DNA from: Cladocopium goreaui
Taxonomy: Eukaryota > Sar > Dinophyceae > Suessiales > Symbiodiniaceae
Direction: 5' to 3'
Length of the DNA stretch: 64,000 nucleotides
NCBI GenBank assembly: GCA_947184155.2
Contig: CAMXCT020000393.1
Coordinates: 62,001 to 126,000 of the forward strand
Below the pieces are notes generated by a model. The model was not told where the DNA came from. It saw only the letters and a list, made by a program, of their open reading frames with translations, and did not search any database. The stretch's first letter is position 1. Each line of letters opens with the position of its first letter. Below are positions 28,701 to 43,700 of this stretch, piece after piece. Both the position numbers and the translations under genes were made by a program.

Positions 28701-31700
28701 TTAATGATCATATTCTTCATAAGCCATGGGCTTTCCACATCTTTTTGTATGTTTACCCGGTGGGAGGTTCCCCGTTGCCATCTTTGACATCGGTAATGAT
28801 CAAGACCAGGCGATGGAGGAGCTGCAAGAGAAGGATGGCAAGTTCCGAGCACTGCTGGTGTGCTGCGATGACAGTCCCTCGGGCGATTTTTATGGCACTG
28901 ATTCATGGGTCAAAAGTGGTCAAAATATGGATGGCATCCCCAGAATCAACATTTTTTATGGGTGCGATGGTGCGATTTTTCAACCATCCTCCAGTTTGGT
29001 AGGTTTATGACATTGGATTTCCCACATTCATGTGAATGGTATACCGGTAACTTTCCAAACTAATACTGGATGTTTGTAGATTGGTGAATTTATGGTGATG
29101 AATCTGGATTGATTCCGGGAGCAAATCTTGATCTGTGGGACAATTTTGTTGAGACCTGCATGGCCCAATGACATCATAGACATGACACTGGCTGCCATAG
29201 TCATGGTGTCGCTGATTGGCTGCTTGGAGAGCGGAGGTCATCATTGAAAAGAAACAAAACAACAGGTACCTGAGCAGTTTCAAGAATAGCACAGGGGTTC
29301 ATGACCGGAATCCGCATTAACCAATGATTCCAAGTAGGGATGTTTCTCGTAGGTTTTGACACTGCTCACTGGTCACTGGTCATTGTTCTTCATTCTTGGC
29401 TGCATTAAAGACTGGGATCATCGAAGGTTTGTCAAATCCCATCTGGTGGTTTCCTGAAATGGGGGTACCCATGGGTACCCCTAAATCATCCATTTGGATA
29501 GGATTTGTTTCCTTACAGACCAACCATTTTGGGGATCCCCCATTTATGGAACCCCCCATTTCTTAGCAGGCAAGATCGACAAAGGATGGAGCCACTGGTG
29601 GCACCTCTAGTAACTGAAGGCAGCTATGGAAAATGGATTGAACATGGTCCATTTATAGGTGATTCATGGTGATTCAACTATTATGAATGGTGAATTGAAT
29701 GGTGATTCGATGATTGACCATAATATACCATAGTTACGTTAAATTGCAAGAGAAAATGTAAGCCTGAGCCCTTGAGGGTTATGCTTGACATTGATTGACT
29801 GCATGTTGGTTAGTTGTGGTTAGTTCTGTTGGTAACTGTTAGTTACTATTAGTTATGAATTTGAACGAATTTGATGTTTGAAGATTCTCCTTATGTTTTC
29901 GTGTGGGGTGGTTTTCTGATGTGATTTTCTGAGATGATGTTGGTGCTCTGTGGGTGCCAATATTCAGCCACAATCATCCATCTGACATAAATCCATATCC
30001 TGTATTTGCTTATAAAACCTCACATTGTTGGGTTGATAAAATTACATACCCTGTGCATTGACAAAGCCAGGTCGAAGCCAGTGCCCGTCCATCAACGAAG
30101 AGTTGAAGGTGTCCAATGGTGTTTCAAGGAATCATTGGAGAAGCTGAAGGTGATTTGTTAATAGTTGGTTGGTGGTTGCAAACAGTTGTTTATTGTTCCA
30201 TATATTGGGAATAATCATCCCAACTGACTTTCATATTTTTCAGAGGGGTTGAAACCATCAACCAGATATTTGTTGAAGGTTCCCAATGGAAAAAAAACAC
30301 TATGTGGGAAATCTATAGAGGATATTAGTGTTGCTTTTCGGTCCTTCAGCACCACGAGGAATAATGGGGGATGCAACTGGTGATCTATAGACCCTCCACT
30401 GCGTACGACTACAGACGTCATTTCGGTTGCAAACTTTAAGGCTCCAGCTATGGGTGCTCCAGCTATGGGTTCACTTTGAGACACATGATAGCCGAATAGG
30501 TTCACTCAGAGCTTTTACACCCGGGCTGTTGATGGGTGTGGTGGGCCACCAGGGCTGGATTTCATGATGTTCATGCTATGTCTGAACATTACTGGGAAAC
30601 GCCCAAAATCATCCAAAATCTATCGGCTCATTGTCATGTCCCGCATGAAAATGACTTAAAATGCACCTTTGGTATTTTGGTAGTGTTTGTTTACATGTAA
30701 TCACCCATTTTGACACACAAATATGATGCTGTTGCGAATTGGATGACTGACCATGAGTCTCAGGTGGTTTCACCTGGCACAACAAATGATCACAAGTCTC
30801 CTACCAATATATATATATATACACATAATTATATATACACATACATATATTAACATTCTATATCAATTATATATAATGTGTTAGCATATATATATATACA
30901 TAGATATTATTATATTAAATCAATTTGAACGTATATCATTATATACTAGATATGGTTGCATTATATTTCCAATATAGCATGATTTATCTAGTGTATATAT
31001 ATATATAAATATAGTATATATTTTATTTCATCAATTTGAACATATCGTTTTATACTATATGTTAGCATAATATTATGTTATATATATATATATATCAATT
31101 ATATAACCCTGATTTAACACTAATATCTATACTGTAAGCCCAGCACATACTTAGATGGGCCATGAGATTCGTTGACTGGTTAGTAACCGGGTGATAAGTG
31201 GGTATACAATGGGATACAACTCCATCAACCAGTTCATTGCAGTAATTCCATTGCCCATCTAAGTATATCATATCCAAGGTCCTGTTCCTGGTAGAACTTA
31301 GATAATACTTAGATGATATATATATATGATGTACATAGATGGTATAGTCCCATAAGATCCCATAAAATATATCTCAGATCTATCTAAACTAAAGTAACTG
31401 AAGAAGAATTCTTCTCGCTTCCCCAGGTCCTGGTGGAACAGCGCAGAGCCACCAAAGACTGCAGGCCGTGGCTGCCGTGGCTGCCGTGGCTGCAGGGAAT
31501 CATCCTATGATACCCTAAGAATAGCATATCTATATCATACTTCATCCTGAAAAAACACGATTCACAGTCCGAACATGAGGTATATTTGATTCTATAGATT
31601 CAGGACTTTCAGAACTTTGCCTTTTGCATTTGTGTGTCGCACTGCGTGTCTTTGGAATGGCACCAATCGACAAAACGCACGGATAATTCCAAGTTGCAGT

Positions 31701-34700
31701 TGGGCAGGCCCTGTTACCCAATGAGAACACGTGGAAGTTCACTCCGGTGAGAGCCTGCTGAAGATGCATATTATATATATATATAATTAATTATATATAT
31801 ATACATATACACATAGCCCTACAATCCGAATGACTGGGTGATCCGATTATCCTATGATATTCATCATATTTCCCCCCAGGAAGTATCAGGTTTTGGTCTA
31901 CCAGTTCTTCTCACTTTTTGCAGGTCCGTTGCAGGTTAAGAGATCAGATAACCCATTTCATGAAAAATATGAAAGTCCCCGAAATTTGGGGAGAATGCAT
32001 AATCTAAGTCAGAAATATTCAACTCCTAAAATACAGAAATAACTCATTTGTTCCAACACCTAAAAGTCCCTTGCGACCTTCGTGCTTGGAGGCGTGCGCA
32101 TGTGTCGCGCTGCTCGCCCCTGCAGGACATTCAGCACGTCAGGATGCCCCAGGGATTAAAAGCCGGGGATGGTTTGTCACGCGGATGTTTGGGTATAGAT
32201 GCGGATGGATGAAACGATGTAAAAATCTATAATATATAAAAATCATTAAAAATCTATAATACCATGTTAGTACCATAGTAAACCATGTTACGCCTATGGA
32301 TGAAAACTGTATCACATGCTATATGTTATCATATGTTATTCATATTCAGCTTGGACACTTCCCAAGACCCCTAGGCACGGCAGCAGTGGCCACAATGCCA
32401 ATATATATATATATATACACAGCGCGGACATTATATAAGAATGTTGGTTGCCGATGGCCAGGGTCGCTCAATTTCTTATCGGGAAGGCTCCATTTCCCGC
32501 TCCAAATAGAATCTTTATAATTCATGGTTAAGAAAATTGCGCAGGGGCGCAAAGGGGCTCCTTCACATACATCTAAATTTCTTAGCCTTTAAATTTCCAG
32601 AGTCCCTCAATTTCTTAACTTCCATTTGCATAAATATTCCACAAAACATGTAATTATGCGGCAACAAAAATCCAGCCCTTCATTTTCTTATACAAGGAAT
32701 TCTTATGCAGTGCTTGGACTGTATATACACACTGTATATATAGTGGCAGACAAACACAGAAAAAACAATGACTTTCATTTGCAGCTAGAGACGTTCTAGG
32801 TGAGTCAGTTAGAACGTTAGTCTTACCCACGTTCTAAGTGTGCAAGCAATAATGGGCACTTCTTATTTGAGATCTCATGCGTAGACTCCCTCTGAGTGGT
32901 AAGCCTCATGTATAGCCTCCAGGAACGCTGTAGATAGGTTGCGAAGCCTGCACTTAGAACGGCCCACATATCTCTTTGACAAACCATGAAAAATCATGAA
33001 AAAATCTAGAGACCATATTTATGTAGAGGTCTTATGCATAGATTTCCCCTGGGTTGCAAACCTTTTGCATTGCGTCTAGGACCCTTGTAGATAGGATACG
33101 AAGCCTACATTTGGAGCAACGCACATACAGTATTTATTTAAACATCTAGAGGCATGCTCTGCCATGCATGCTCTCATTTCGTATTTTGAGATCTTATGCA
33201 AAGACTACATCTGAGTGGTAAGCCTTTTACATAACGTCTACGATCCTTGCAGATTAGTTGCGAAGCCTACACTTAGAACGTCATGTCCCGCATATTTCCT
33301 TGAAACAACATGAAAAAATGGAGGCATGCGGCATGCTGTGGCATGCTTCAATTTCTTTGGTGTGGTCTTGTGCATAGACTCCCTCTGGGTGGTAAACCTC
33401 AAACATAGTGTCTCGGAACTCAGTAGATAGGCTGGGAAGCCTGCACTTAGAACATCCCGCATTACATGTAATGTTTCTTTTAGACATCTAGAGCAGGAAT
33501 GCTTGGCATGCTCCGATTTCTTTTTTGGGGTCCTATGTATAGATTTCCTTTGGGTGCTAAGCCTTAAACATTGCGTCTAGGACCCTGAAGATAGGCTGCA
33601 AAGCCTGCGCTTAGAACGTCCCACATGTTTCTTTGAAAAGCCATGAAGCTCTCATTTTGTATTTTGAGATCTTATGCGTAGACTTCCTCTGGGTGGTAAG
33701 CCTTGTGTGAAAACTGGCCAATTCTAGCAATTCATCATTGATTCAAGGAACTGCATCGTCACCTGTGGTGGTGCAGGAAAAAAAGCAGATAGCGGGAGGC
33801 CTTGAAATTCATTTAGATAAATCGATGGGGTCCCAAACATTAGTTAATACCAAAGTAAGTGCGGGGGTGGAAATGGCGATCAATTAGAACGTCAAATATT
33901 GAAAAGTCACGCACTTAGAACGTCCCCAACCGGCTCTAAAACCTATCAAATACCAAGAAGTTTGAGGTTCTAAGTGCAGAACTTGGAACGTAGTACCAAG
34001 ACTCTTGGGGATGTTCTAAGTGTGCGACTTGGAATTTTGGAAAATATGTTCTACTTGTAAGTGATAGTCCATCGCTAAGAAATAATATATGTATATATAG
34101 CTATATATATACACGTATAATTATATCCATATTTCACACTGGTTACCATGCACACATATCTGGATCAAATATCCATGCAGTGCTGGACTTTTAAGTGGCA
34201 GCGTCTCCGTCCCCTTTTTTTCACCATAAATGGATGCGATATCTGCGATATACCATGGCAAATATAGCATGTTAGTATTGAGTTTCCCACATTACCATTG
34301 GCTCTGATTGAAATTGTTTGGTATCTTCAATTCCAAATCTGACAAAAATGGGGGTACACCCGTTTTTTCATACACAACCATATTTATCACTTAAATATCA
34401 TATTGCTGCTAAAAATCCCCATTTCATGACCATTATATAAATCCTTTGAAATCCCATGAAATCCTATTCAAGTGCGACAAATCCCAATAGATTCCAATTA
34501 GACTCCCGTTAAATCCCATGAAATCCTATTCAAATTCCCATTCCCATTTGATTTCCATTCTCGCTAGGTTAGGGAGGCGGCGCTGGAGGGTGCCTTCGTG
34601 CTCATCACTGAGCTGCAACTGGCCTCTAAGGAGCGAAAACCCATAGGAGACTGGTGATCTATACAACACGGATATGGTGATTTTTATGGGTATTTTTTTT

Positions 34701-37700
34701 AGCGGATTTACTTGGGATGCTGGAAAATCCCCGTGGCCCAGAGGTTTGAAGCTGGGAAACTAACTAAATGGATCTAAATGGTGGATATATGAATTAGCCT
34801 CTGGTTATTTAACAGTTTGCTATGGTATAAAATGTCCCATTTATAGACGATAAAAATGATGAGTCACTTGTTAAAAATGTTGAATTTACATAGCTACTTT
34901 CAACAACATTTAACAACCGGAGGATAGATATTAAATTAAAAGGTATTGATGTATATCTGGAGGAACTATAATGACCTCACTGTGACGTCACTGGAATGAT
35001 GGTTAATGACCCCGTTTCAGGTATTTTCAGGTTCCTGAATGATCAAAATTCCGCCGCACGCATCCTTGACGTTGCAATTTCTTATGACTCATTGGATGTC
35101 AGCAACTTGGCATCGAATTGGTTTCTCGTAGGGGTCGCAAAACGCTGGCGAATGAACGGATTTTGGCGCTGAGCACTACCTTGGAGAGACCTAGAAGTTG
35201 GGTGGAGTGGTGCCTTCTCTGATCATGACTGAAAGCTTCAGATTGATGTAAATAATGATGAATTGAATTTTATTTTTTGTGAATGTTCACACATATATTA
35301 TATTTATGTATATATAATGTGTGATTATGTCAAAAATGAATTATATGTATCTAGTTTTGCTATGATGAGTTTGTATAACGAGATAGATTTTAACTATTGA
35401 TTCTCAGGATATGTTCGTTGTTTCTGCTACATCCTGGATTGTTTACACTCTTGGTATTCAAGCATGCCTAGCTGGCAAAACCCCTAATCAAATGGATGTA
35501 TAGCTTGACAAATAATCGAAACACATTTTTTTCCCGCAAGCCATGATTGCTGACCGGAGTCTTAAGGAAATAGATATTGATGTTTCGTAGGTATTAGTAA
35601 AATCATGTAGACTCCCGATGTTTGTGAACAACATCTTGATGTTCATAGTTAGTAAAATCAATCCAACATGCATTTTTTAAATGTCTGAATCACGCAGCGC
35701 TCATATTGTGTTTATTTGGTGTTTACTCATTCTTTATTTTATCATTCTGTTAATGAAAAAAACACAACACATAGCACCTTGGGGCCGTGGTCATTCAAAC
35801 CTTACCGGGCTGTTGGAGTTTCAACTGAACAAATATGCCAAGAGATGACCTGTTTCTGAATCAGTTGCGCCCGAAATCTTAGAAGCTTTGGATTTAACCT
35901 GTAGACATTTGGGTCAAACCCGAAAAATACAATGTTTACCAAGTAGTAGTCGTATGTAAGCAGCATAATGTGACCAATGTGATTCAAGGCATGACAACAA
36001 CGCTTCACCTTTTACTTCACAAAGAAACAACGTGGATCTGAAGCCTTCACAGCCGTTGACATTCCAGCACAAATGGTTGTCGAACAAAAGAACAATGTAG
36101 AGACGTTGGGGATATAAAGGGATTTAATGGGATACATAATGATAATTTATATTTATTTATCAAAGATTGTTTCAACATTTTTATTTGGAAGGATGATCCC
36201 AGCTGACGAGCATATGATAAATTCAGGCGGAGAGAAACCACCAGCCAGTTGTTCATGGAGCAAACAAGTTCCTTGTTCATGCTGTAGTTTCTCCGCACAA
36301 TGACGTGCAAGGTGTCACCAAAACCGTCAAAATGAGCTCCACGACTTGAAACAGTGGATCCATGAATGGTATCCGAGAGGAAATTCACAGGTGATATGAC
36401 CCGAAGCCTGTGGAAGTCTGGTAGATGATGTTTGGTTGTTTGGTTATGAACAATACCCATTTTGGTGTTCCACTTTACTTTCATGAAGTCTCATGTCTTG
36501 TTGATCTTCGCTATTTATGTATCCACATGTATATTTATATATATATATAATGTTAATTATAAATTTACATACATGCATATATATATATATATTTGTATCT
36601 GTCTGGTTAATCCCCCATTTTAATAGTGCCACAATCCCCAAACATGACTTACTAGCTGGAAGTTCTCCATGATGTATGGGTATTATGCTGTCCCTCCGTT
36701 GAGTTCCGGGGTTACCTAGCTGGCCATGTTTGATAGCTGAGCCAGGACTTTCTGGCCGACTTAGAGATGCTGATGGAGGACGGTATTTCTCGTCGCCATG
36801 ACCAAATTGTTCGAATTATGACCAAAGTCAGTCAGATGTATGCAGCTAGGGGTCCGACTATGGTTACTAACCACTTACTAATGATGATCAAATTTTATCA
36901 TGTTCTATCCCCATTGTCCGTTTCTTTTACATTATATACATACATCTCTAGTAATTGAATTGCGAACCCAGCCATGTCCTCACCAGTTCAATGATGGGAA
37001 TTGGAGGAAATCATCCCCAAGTGGCCGTTAACAAACATGGTTTGGGACATATGTTAAGTTCCCAGATATTTGTTTTACACATCAATTTTACCAATGCTAC
37101 GCCAAATGTTTGCAGGGTATCATTGGCAATGATTATAGATGGATCACAAGGTGGTGCCCCCATAGTTTTAAGTTGGTTTTTAAAGCCCATTGCCATTGAC
37201 TATAGATATATCATGATATATCTACCATAAACCCAAGTTACTGGAGTGATACACCAACTTAGCTATCATAAATCAGCTGAAAATCCCATGACATCCCCAT
37301 TTTTGATGGGCGGAACCGGCAGGAGCTGTGCTTGGGCGCGACAAAAGAAGGCGCAGCTGCGCATAGAGGTGCAACGCATGTCGCATGTGGTTTGTAACCC
37401 ATGTGCATGTAGTGTAAGTATATTATGTACAATATATATATAGTATAAAGAGAGAAAGAAAGAGAAATATGTATATAACTGTGCATATATATATAAATAT
37501 AATAAATAATAATAAATAATAATAATAATGATAATAAATAATAATAGTAATAATAAATAATAATAAATAATAATGAAGAATAATACATAAAAATAAATAA
37601 AAATAAATAAAAGTAAATAATAATAAATAATAATAATAAATAATAATGATAATAAATAATAATAATAATAATAAATAATAATAAATATTATTTAATAACA

Positions 37701-40700
37701 ATAAATAATGATACATCATAATAGTAATAATCATCATAATAGTAGAGTAAGTATGTATCTAGAGACTAATTTGTGTATATGCACAATTAATAAGATATTA
37801 TAATACTCATAATAATGAAAACAACGATAATGATAATACAATGATAACATTTGTAAACATATAATATCAATAAGATCCTTAATATAATCATACACATAAG
37901 AATAACAATGATAATAGTAGCATATTTATTATATAATATAATGTATATATATATACATATACACATATAGGGATATAATATATATATATATGGGTATTAT
38001 ATATGTGGAAATATATCATATGTATATATGGATATATATATATATATACGGATATATGGATATATATATATATATGGATATATATATATATGTATGTATA
38101 TATGTATATATGGATATATATATATATATATGGGTCACTGCCCATCTATCATGAACAATGCTTGTATTGGAACCAGATGTAAGCCTGTTTCAAACCGGGG
38201 TGCAAACACAATTGGTGAATAGTAGGTTGGTTTGCTTTAGTTGTTCATGTATATATTTATATATTTATTTGATTGGGGCTGATCAACCAAACATATTTGA
38301 TATCACCAATCATAATGCTTAATTCATAGCTGACTGGTGAATGTTTGTTTTGACTTCCATTGTCCATGTTACAAGTAGGGTGATACCGTTACCAAGAAGG
38401 TTTCAGACATGTGGATGGGAGACGCACTGCGTACATGAGGCGTGGATACCAGGATACCCCAAAATGGGAACTTTTGAACCCATGATATCCCATGATCATT
38501 ATATTAATGTTCTTATTGGCATTCTATGCTTACAAATATTATCATTGTATTATCATTATAATGCGTGGGGTAATTCATGTGGCATCTTCCCTGAGAGCTC
38601 CAGGGCCCAGTAGGTCCAGGTCCAGTCTTTTCGACCGAGATAAAGGACCTGTAGGACCTGCCGGCGATGGATCTGTGCCATGTGAAGATCGGATCGTTTC
38701 GAAGACGAGCGCCTTACCGGCCTTACCTTAGCAGTGCCTGGGTCCCTGGCAACAGCTACATCACCATGGGTCAGATTTAAGGTTTCAATTACCCTTCATG
38801 GTTCTTACATATTTTCGAGGTGTGCACTGAGGGTGACAGACATGACATGAAACTGGTTCCTTCAAAATATGCAAACCTATCTTCTGCAGTGCTTGTACTG
38901 AATTGACATTAGATGCATCCGTGTTTTTACACCATGATCCTGGACTTGTTGCAGTTGTTTTTTTACCCGGTTGGGAGTTGGGAATTCCATATTTTGGAGA
39001 GTCACGGAAGTCTTTTTTTCGGCTGGTCAAGCTTCAAAAAGTGCAGTACTGCATGTCTGTACCTGTTGTTATCCAATTTGGATTGAATAAATCCCAACCT
39101 TTGTTCCTTAAATTCACATTGTTTTTGGTCAAATCCCATGTTTTGTTGGCTTGACGAATTTTCTTGATTCATCGCTGTTCACTACCAGACCAAGCCTATA
39201 AATGAATCCCTACTGTTTCCGGTGATCTCACGACTCTCAACCCCATTCCATTGCGTGGTTTACCGTTTTTTCTTGTTTAAATCCGCAGTTTGGGGCTTTT
39301 GTTTTAATGGACACAGCGATAGCACAATATGGTTGGGCATTGTTCATGTTAACAAAATATGTACCATATAATATCCACATATCCTGGTTACCTTTCGCCT
39401 TTCGACCCCGTTACTGTTGGTTCTTCGTATAGTTATGTGATTCTATCTACTGTACCTACTCAATGAATTGTTTACCTATCTACTTATAATATATACCAAT
39501 CTAGTTATATCCGATTATATCCCCCTACCTACCCTATCCTAGCCAATTTAAGGAAACAACATGCTAGATGAGAGATGGATATCATTTCCTCTCTATTCTC
39601 CCCATTGTCAACGCATACAAAAATGGGACGTGATGACTTTACAATGTGGCACCCGGCAGTTATACCTTGGTATCAATTATAGACTATAGCTATAAGATGC
39701 TATAAGTGCCAAAAAAACATAGTTGGTGGCGTTATGTGCACCAAGTTAGCTGTCATGCATCTGCTATTAATCATATGAGATCCCCTTATTTGTTGGTGGT
39801 CGGCTACCCCACTCCGGGTCCCATGGAGGCGCTGTTTTGGGACCGCAGGGTGAATCCGCCACCTTGGGGCATTCGCATCATGGGTGCCGAAACCAAGCGG
39901 GGACTGGATGGGAATGGTACGATTTTTTGGGGCCTCCCAGTGTGAACATTGGTTTTTTAAAGCCCAAATCAATAAATAGTTTGTTAAAAGTATCAGAAAC
40001 TGGGGTTTAAACACCAATGTCAAGTTCATAGGCCATAGTTATTGGGGTATTGGAACTATAGTTATTGCTAAGTTGGTGTATAAGTATCATAAACCATAGT
40101 TCTTGGAACTATACATCAACCTAGCCTAGCAATCTAGGGGGGGCCACTTTGTAGGTTAATAGTCCGCGATAATCATATCCTCTAATATTAAATACCTGCA
40201 CAATTGACCCTCAGATGAGCAGAGCCAAGATTAAACCAATGGTGAGCAAATAAAGGCATATATATATTAATATATAATATACATATTTATATGTATATAT
40301 ATATATTAATAATAATAGTAATAATAATAATAACAATAATAATTATATATATATATAATTATATAGAGTCATATATGACGGATTATGTTTGGTTATTAAT
40401 CCCCAGTGATTGGTCGTTTAATAATCCGTAATGGACAACATTACATATATATATATTGACCGGATCACATGGATGGGATCAATATCGTTGGGATGTGATG
40501 GCATTGATTAGTTATTTTGATTGTTATCCATCATGAGTAACCCAGTACTATAATCCATACTGATGGATACTGATGGTAGGTATTACTGTACATGTGTTTT
40601 CTTTAAACAAACGTGAATGGTGGGTCGGTGATCCATACATTACAATCCCATCTGGATTCCCCTGGAGAGAAACGCTGAAGATGTGTTTTCTTTGGTTGGT

Positions 40701-43700
40701 TAAGCCACCATTTGGGGAATCTCCTAGGATGTGTTTTTTTTTGTTTTTGATAATTGTTTTTTGGGACCCTTAAGCCTAAGCACATCCAAGTGCAGTTCTA
40801 TTTTCAGAGCTCTGGTAATCAAGAAATCCTAGTTCCTACTTTTTGGCGTCCTGGTGTTGGATTGAAGGAGCTCAAGGCCTCCTCTATTTAAGGGCTCCTG
40901 GTATAACCAAAGTCAGGCACTTGGAAACATAGATTGGATTGTCACATTTTATGTCATGTATCTGGGTTTCCGAATGGTAAATACAAGGTATACCATGGTA
41001 TCCCCATCAAATAAATATGTGAAATAGATATACGTACATATATATACACACATCATGAACGTTGTAATGAACATATAATTGAGACATATCATGAAGGTTA
41101 CTTATATGTATATATGTATGTATGTATGTATCCGTATATATATATATATATACATACAGATACATATATATATATATATCCCAGATACCGGTGCGCCTCC
41201 AACGCCCCAGGCCCGGCATGTTTCGCCTGGTCCTGTGCACCACCAGCGGGCTGATGCCCCCACTGGGCGTGGTGGAGATGTGTCAAAAGGCAATTCGGCA
41301 GGGCATGGATGGTAGATTTACCATCTGGTTATTTAACATAGCCATGGAAAGTGATCCATTTATAGATGGTTTACCTATTAATAGCATGGTGATTTTCCAT
41401 GGCTATGTTACTGTTAAATAACCAGATGGTATATACATTTACTAGGTCAATCTTGGATGGGTAGTTGAATCAATGGGATTATTTACTAACCAGCTAAGAT
41501 GTTTTTTTTGCAGGGTATCTAAGATTGGCCATGTTTATACCGTGTTATACCTCTCTTTCCGCGCGCAGTTGTGGCTACAAATTTGTATAGCCATGGTCAT
41601 AACTCATAATAGCTCCATAAATAGGTGTGGCGTTTCCCCCTATAACGGTTTCGTTATACAACATTATAGCATTATAGAACCACTTCTTAGCCGAACTGCA
41701 CGCCCAAGTCATTACCCCAAGAAATTGTGATTTGGGATGTGGGTACTATGAAGTATGACATTTGGTGAATTTAGGTCCCCTATTTCAATAAACATGCATG
41801 TTTTCCCGATCCACCAGCTTCTGGCTATTGTTAGTTCACCCATATATATATATATATATATAATAGGATATGCCTATATAATTATATATGAATTGGCTAT
41901 CATCACCACTGAAACGGTTCCTACTACACATCCAACCAGCCTCTGAAATATATTCATTTCTGGATCAAACACATGTTTTTTTTTCAGGTAGCCAACCTTG
42001 AGTGGACTGTGTTTACTTTCACCCATGCTTCGGGGGTAATACCGCCAGCATCCAACAGTTCTATACAGTTCTATCCTGCAGTACTTATCTCAACCAACAG
42101 AAACTTATCAACTGTGTGCTGAACAATTATTGCTATTGGCTATACCCCCCCCATTGGGGTCGGATATCTATATATATATATATATTATACCAATCTCATT
42201 TTTTCTCAGGGTAAACTCCAACTTTTGTTCAACCATTAAAAAGCTGTGAGTTGGCAGCCCAAAGCCATGGTATCCCCAGCGACCATGCTGCCAGGTGGCC
42301 ATGTTTCCCCCCATCGGCGTCAAGGGTCGTCTGCGACAGCTGGCGATGGGCAGCAACGCATGGGAACGGCGCCGCAGCAGCAGGTTGCGTTGTTTTTTTC
42401 AATGGCTCTGCGGGGACTTTCCTTTCAACATAGGTTCTGATCAGGGCTTACAGATGGCAGTTTGGTCATGTTTGTTGCGATCCAATTTTAGACATCCTCA
42501 AGTTCAACGCATATTGTTTTTAGTTTTTTTTTCCCCGGGATTCCCACCTTTATGGTGGTTGTAACCCCCCATTTATCGTGGGGTGTTTGGATCGATGTTT
42601 TTCGTGGTTCAAAGTGGATCCCCGAAGAGATCGGTGTTTGTTGGTTGAAACAATTACAAGAACTGCTGGATTCAAGGTGGATATTTATCTAAAGTTGAAT
42701 CATACCCCCAAATATATTCATGTTTTTTCCACTATAAAAATGGGAGCGCTAGGGCTTGTATAAAAGCAGATGTTAGAGTGATGATGCTTGTGTTTACAAA
42801 CCAGCTGCCGTGATGGTGAGGCCATCAAAAAATGGCAGCTTAGCCAACATAAAACATCGGCTCATCAGCACAAAGTTTGGCCTTCGAGAGGTATGTTGGT
42901 GTGTAGCATTTTATAACTACAATAATGGCTGTTGGATCGTTCAAGTTGATGTATGGATCTAGAGTTGAAGGGGTAATATCAAACGACTTATACCTTGGGG
43001 GGCAACTGAACTTTGTTTATGTGTGTATATATATATGATTATGTATGTACGTAACATATATATCGTTGCACGTATATATATATATATACATATAATTATA
43101 TGTTGTTTCATAGTTCTGAACATTTCATCCGTAATATATAGAAGCACAGGTGAAGATCCATGAGCACAGCTTAACCATCAAACATTTGGGATATATATAT
43201 ATATAAATAACGAAGCATTTCATGGGGATTTTATGAGATATGATATTATTTGAGTGGGATATGACTAATGTGATATGATGTAACTACATGTAACTACAAT
43301 GTGACTTGCGTTTGTCACGGATATGGGATACACTCGAATGAGGCTGAACCACCAAACGTAGGGCACTCTATCCAAGACAAACTTTTGCGGTGGATGTGTC
43401 CCTTCCCAGTCTTGCCCATTCAACAACATCTCGGTTTGTCTGAAATTTGGTCCATCCACTGGTTAGTGATCATGTTCACAATATTTTTCCAATGAACAAT
43501 ATCAACCACATCAATCACTGGTTGATCATTGTTGTTCCCTATGTTTTCTATAAGAACATGTTCACTGTCCTCATTGAAATTGCCCAGACAGACCCCATTT
43601 TTCAGTTGAGGTTGAAGGTGGAGGAACCGGAGGATCTGACACCATGGTACCAGACACTGTTACCTGGCAGTTGTGGGGATGAATAGTGAGCTGATGATGG

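Noticed and set aside
35132-35190. Exon candidate [20 protein letters not shown]
   Set aside because: It lies between two dynein exons that already join in phase with family continuity (34630 to 36746), so it is probably intronic.
36047-36484. 145-residue minus-strand frame
   Set aside because: AT-rich, no splice support, no family resemblance, and inside a dynein intron.
37259-37737. Tyr/Leu/Ile-rich minus-strand frames suggesting membrane proteins
   Set aside because: They are translations of AAT/TA microsatellites.
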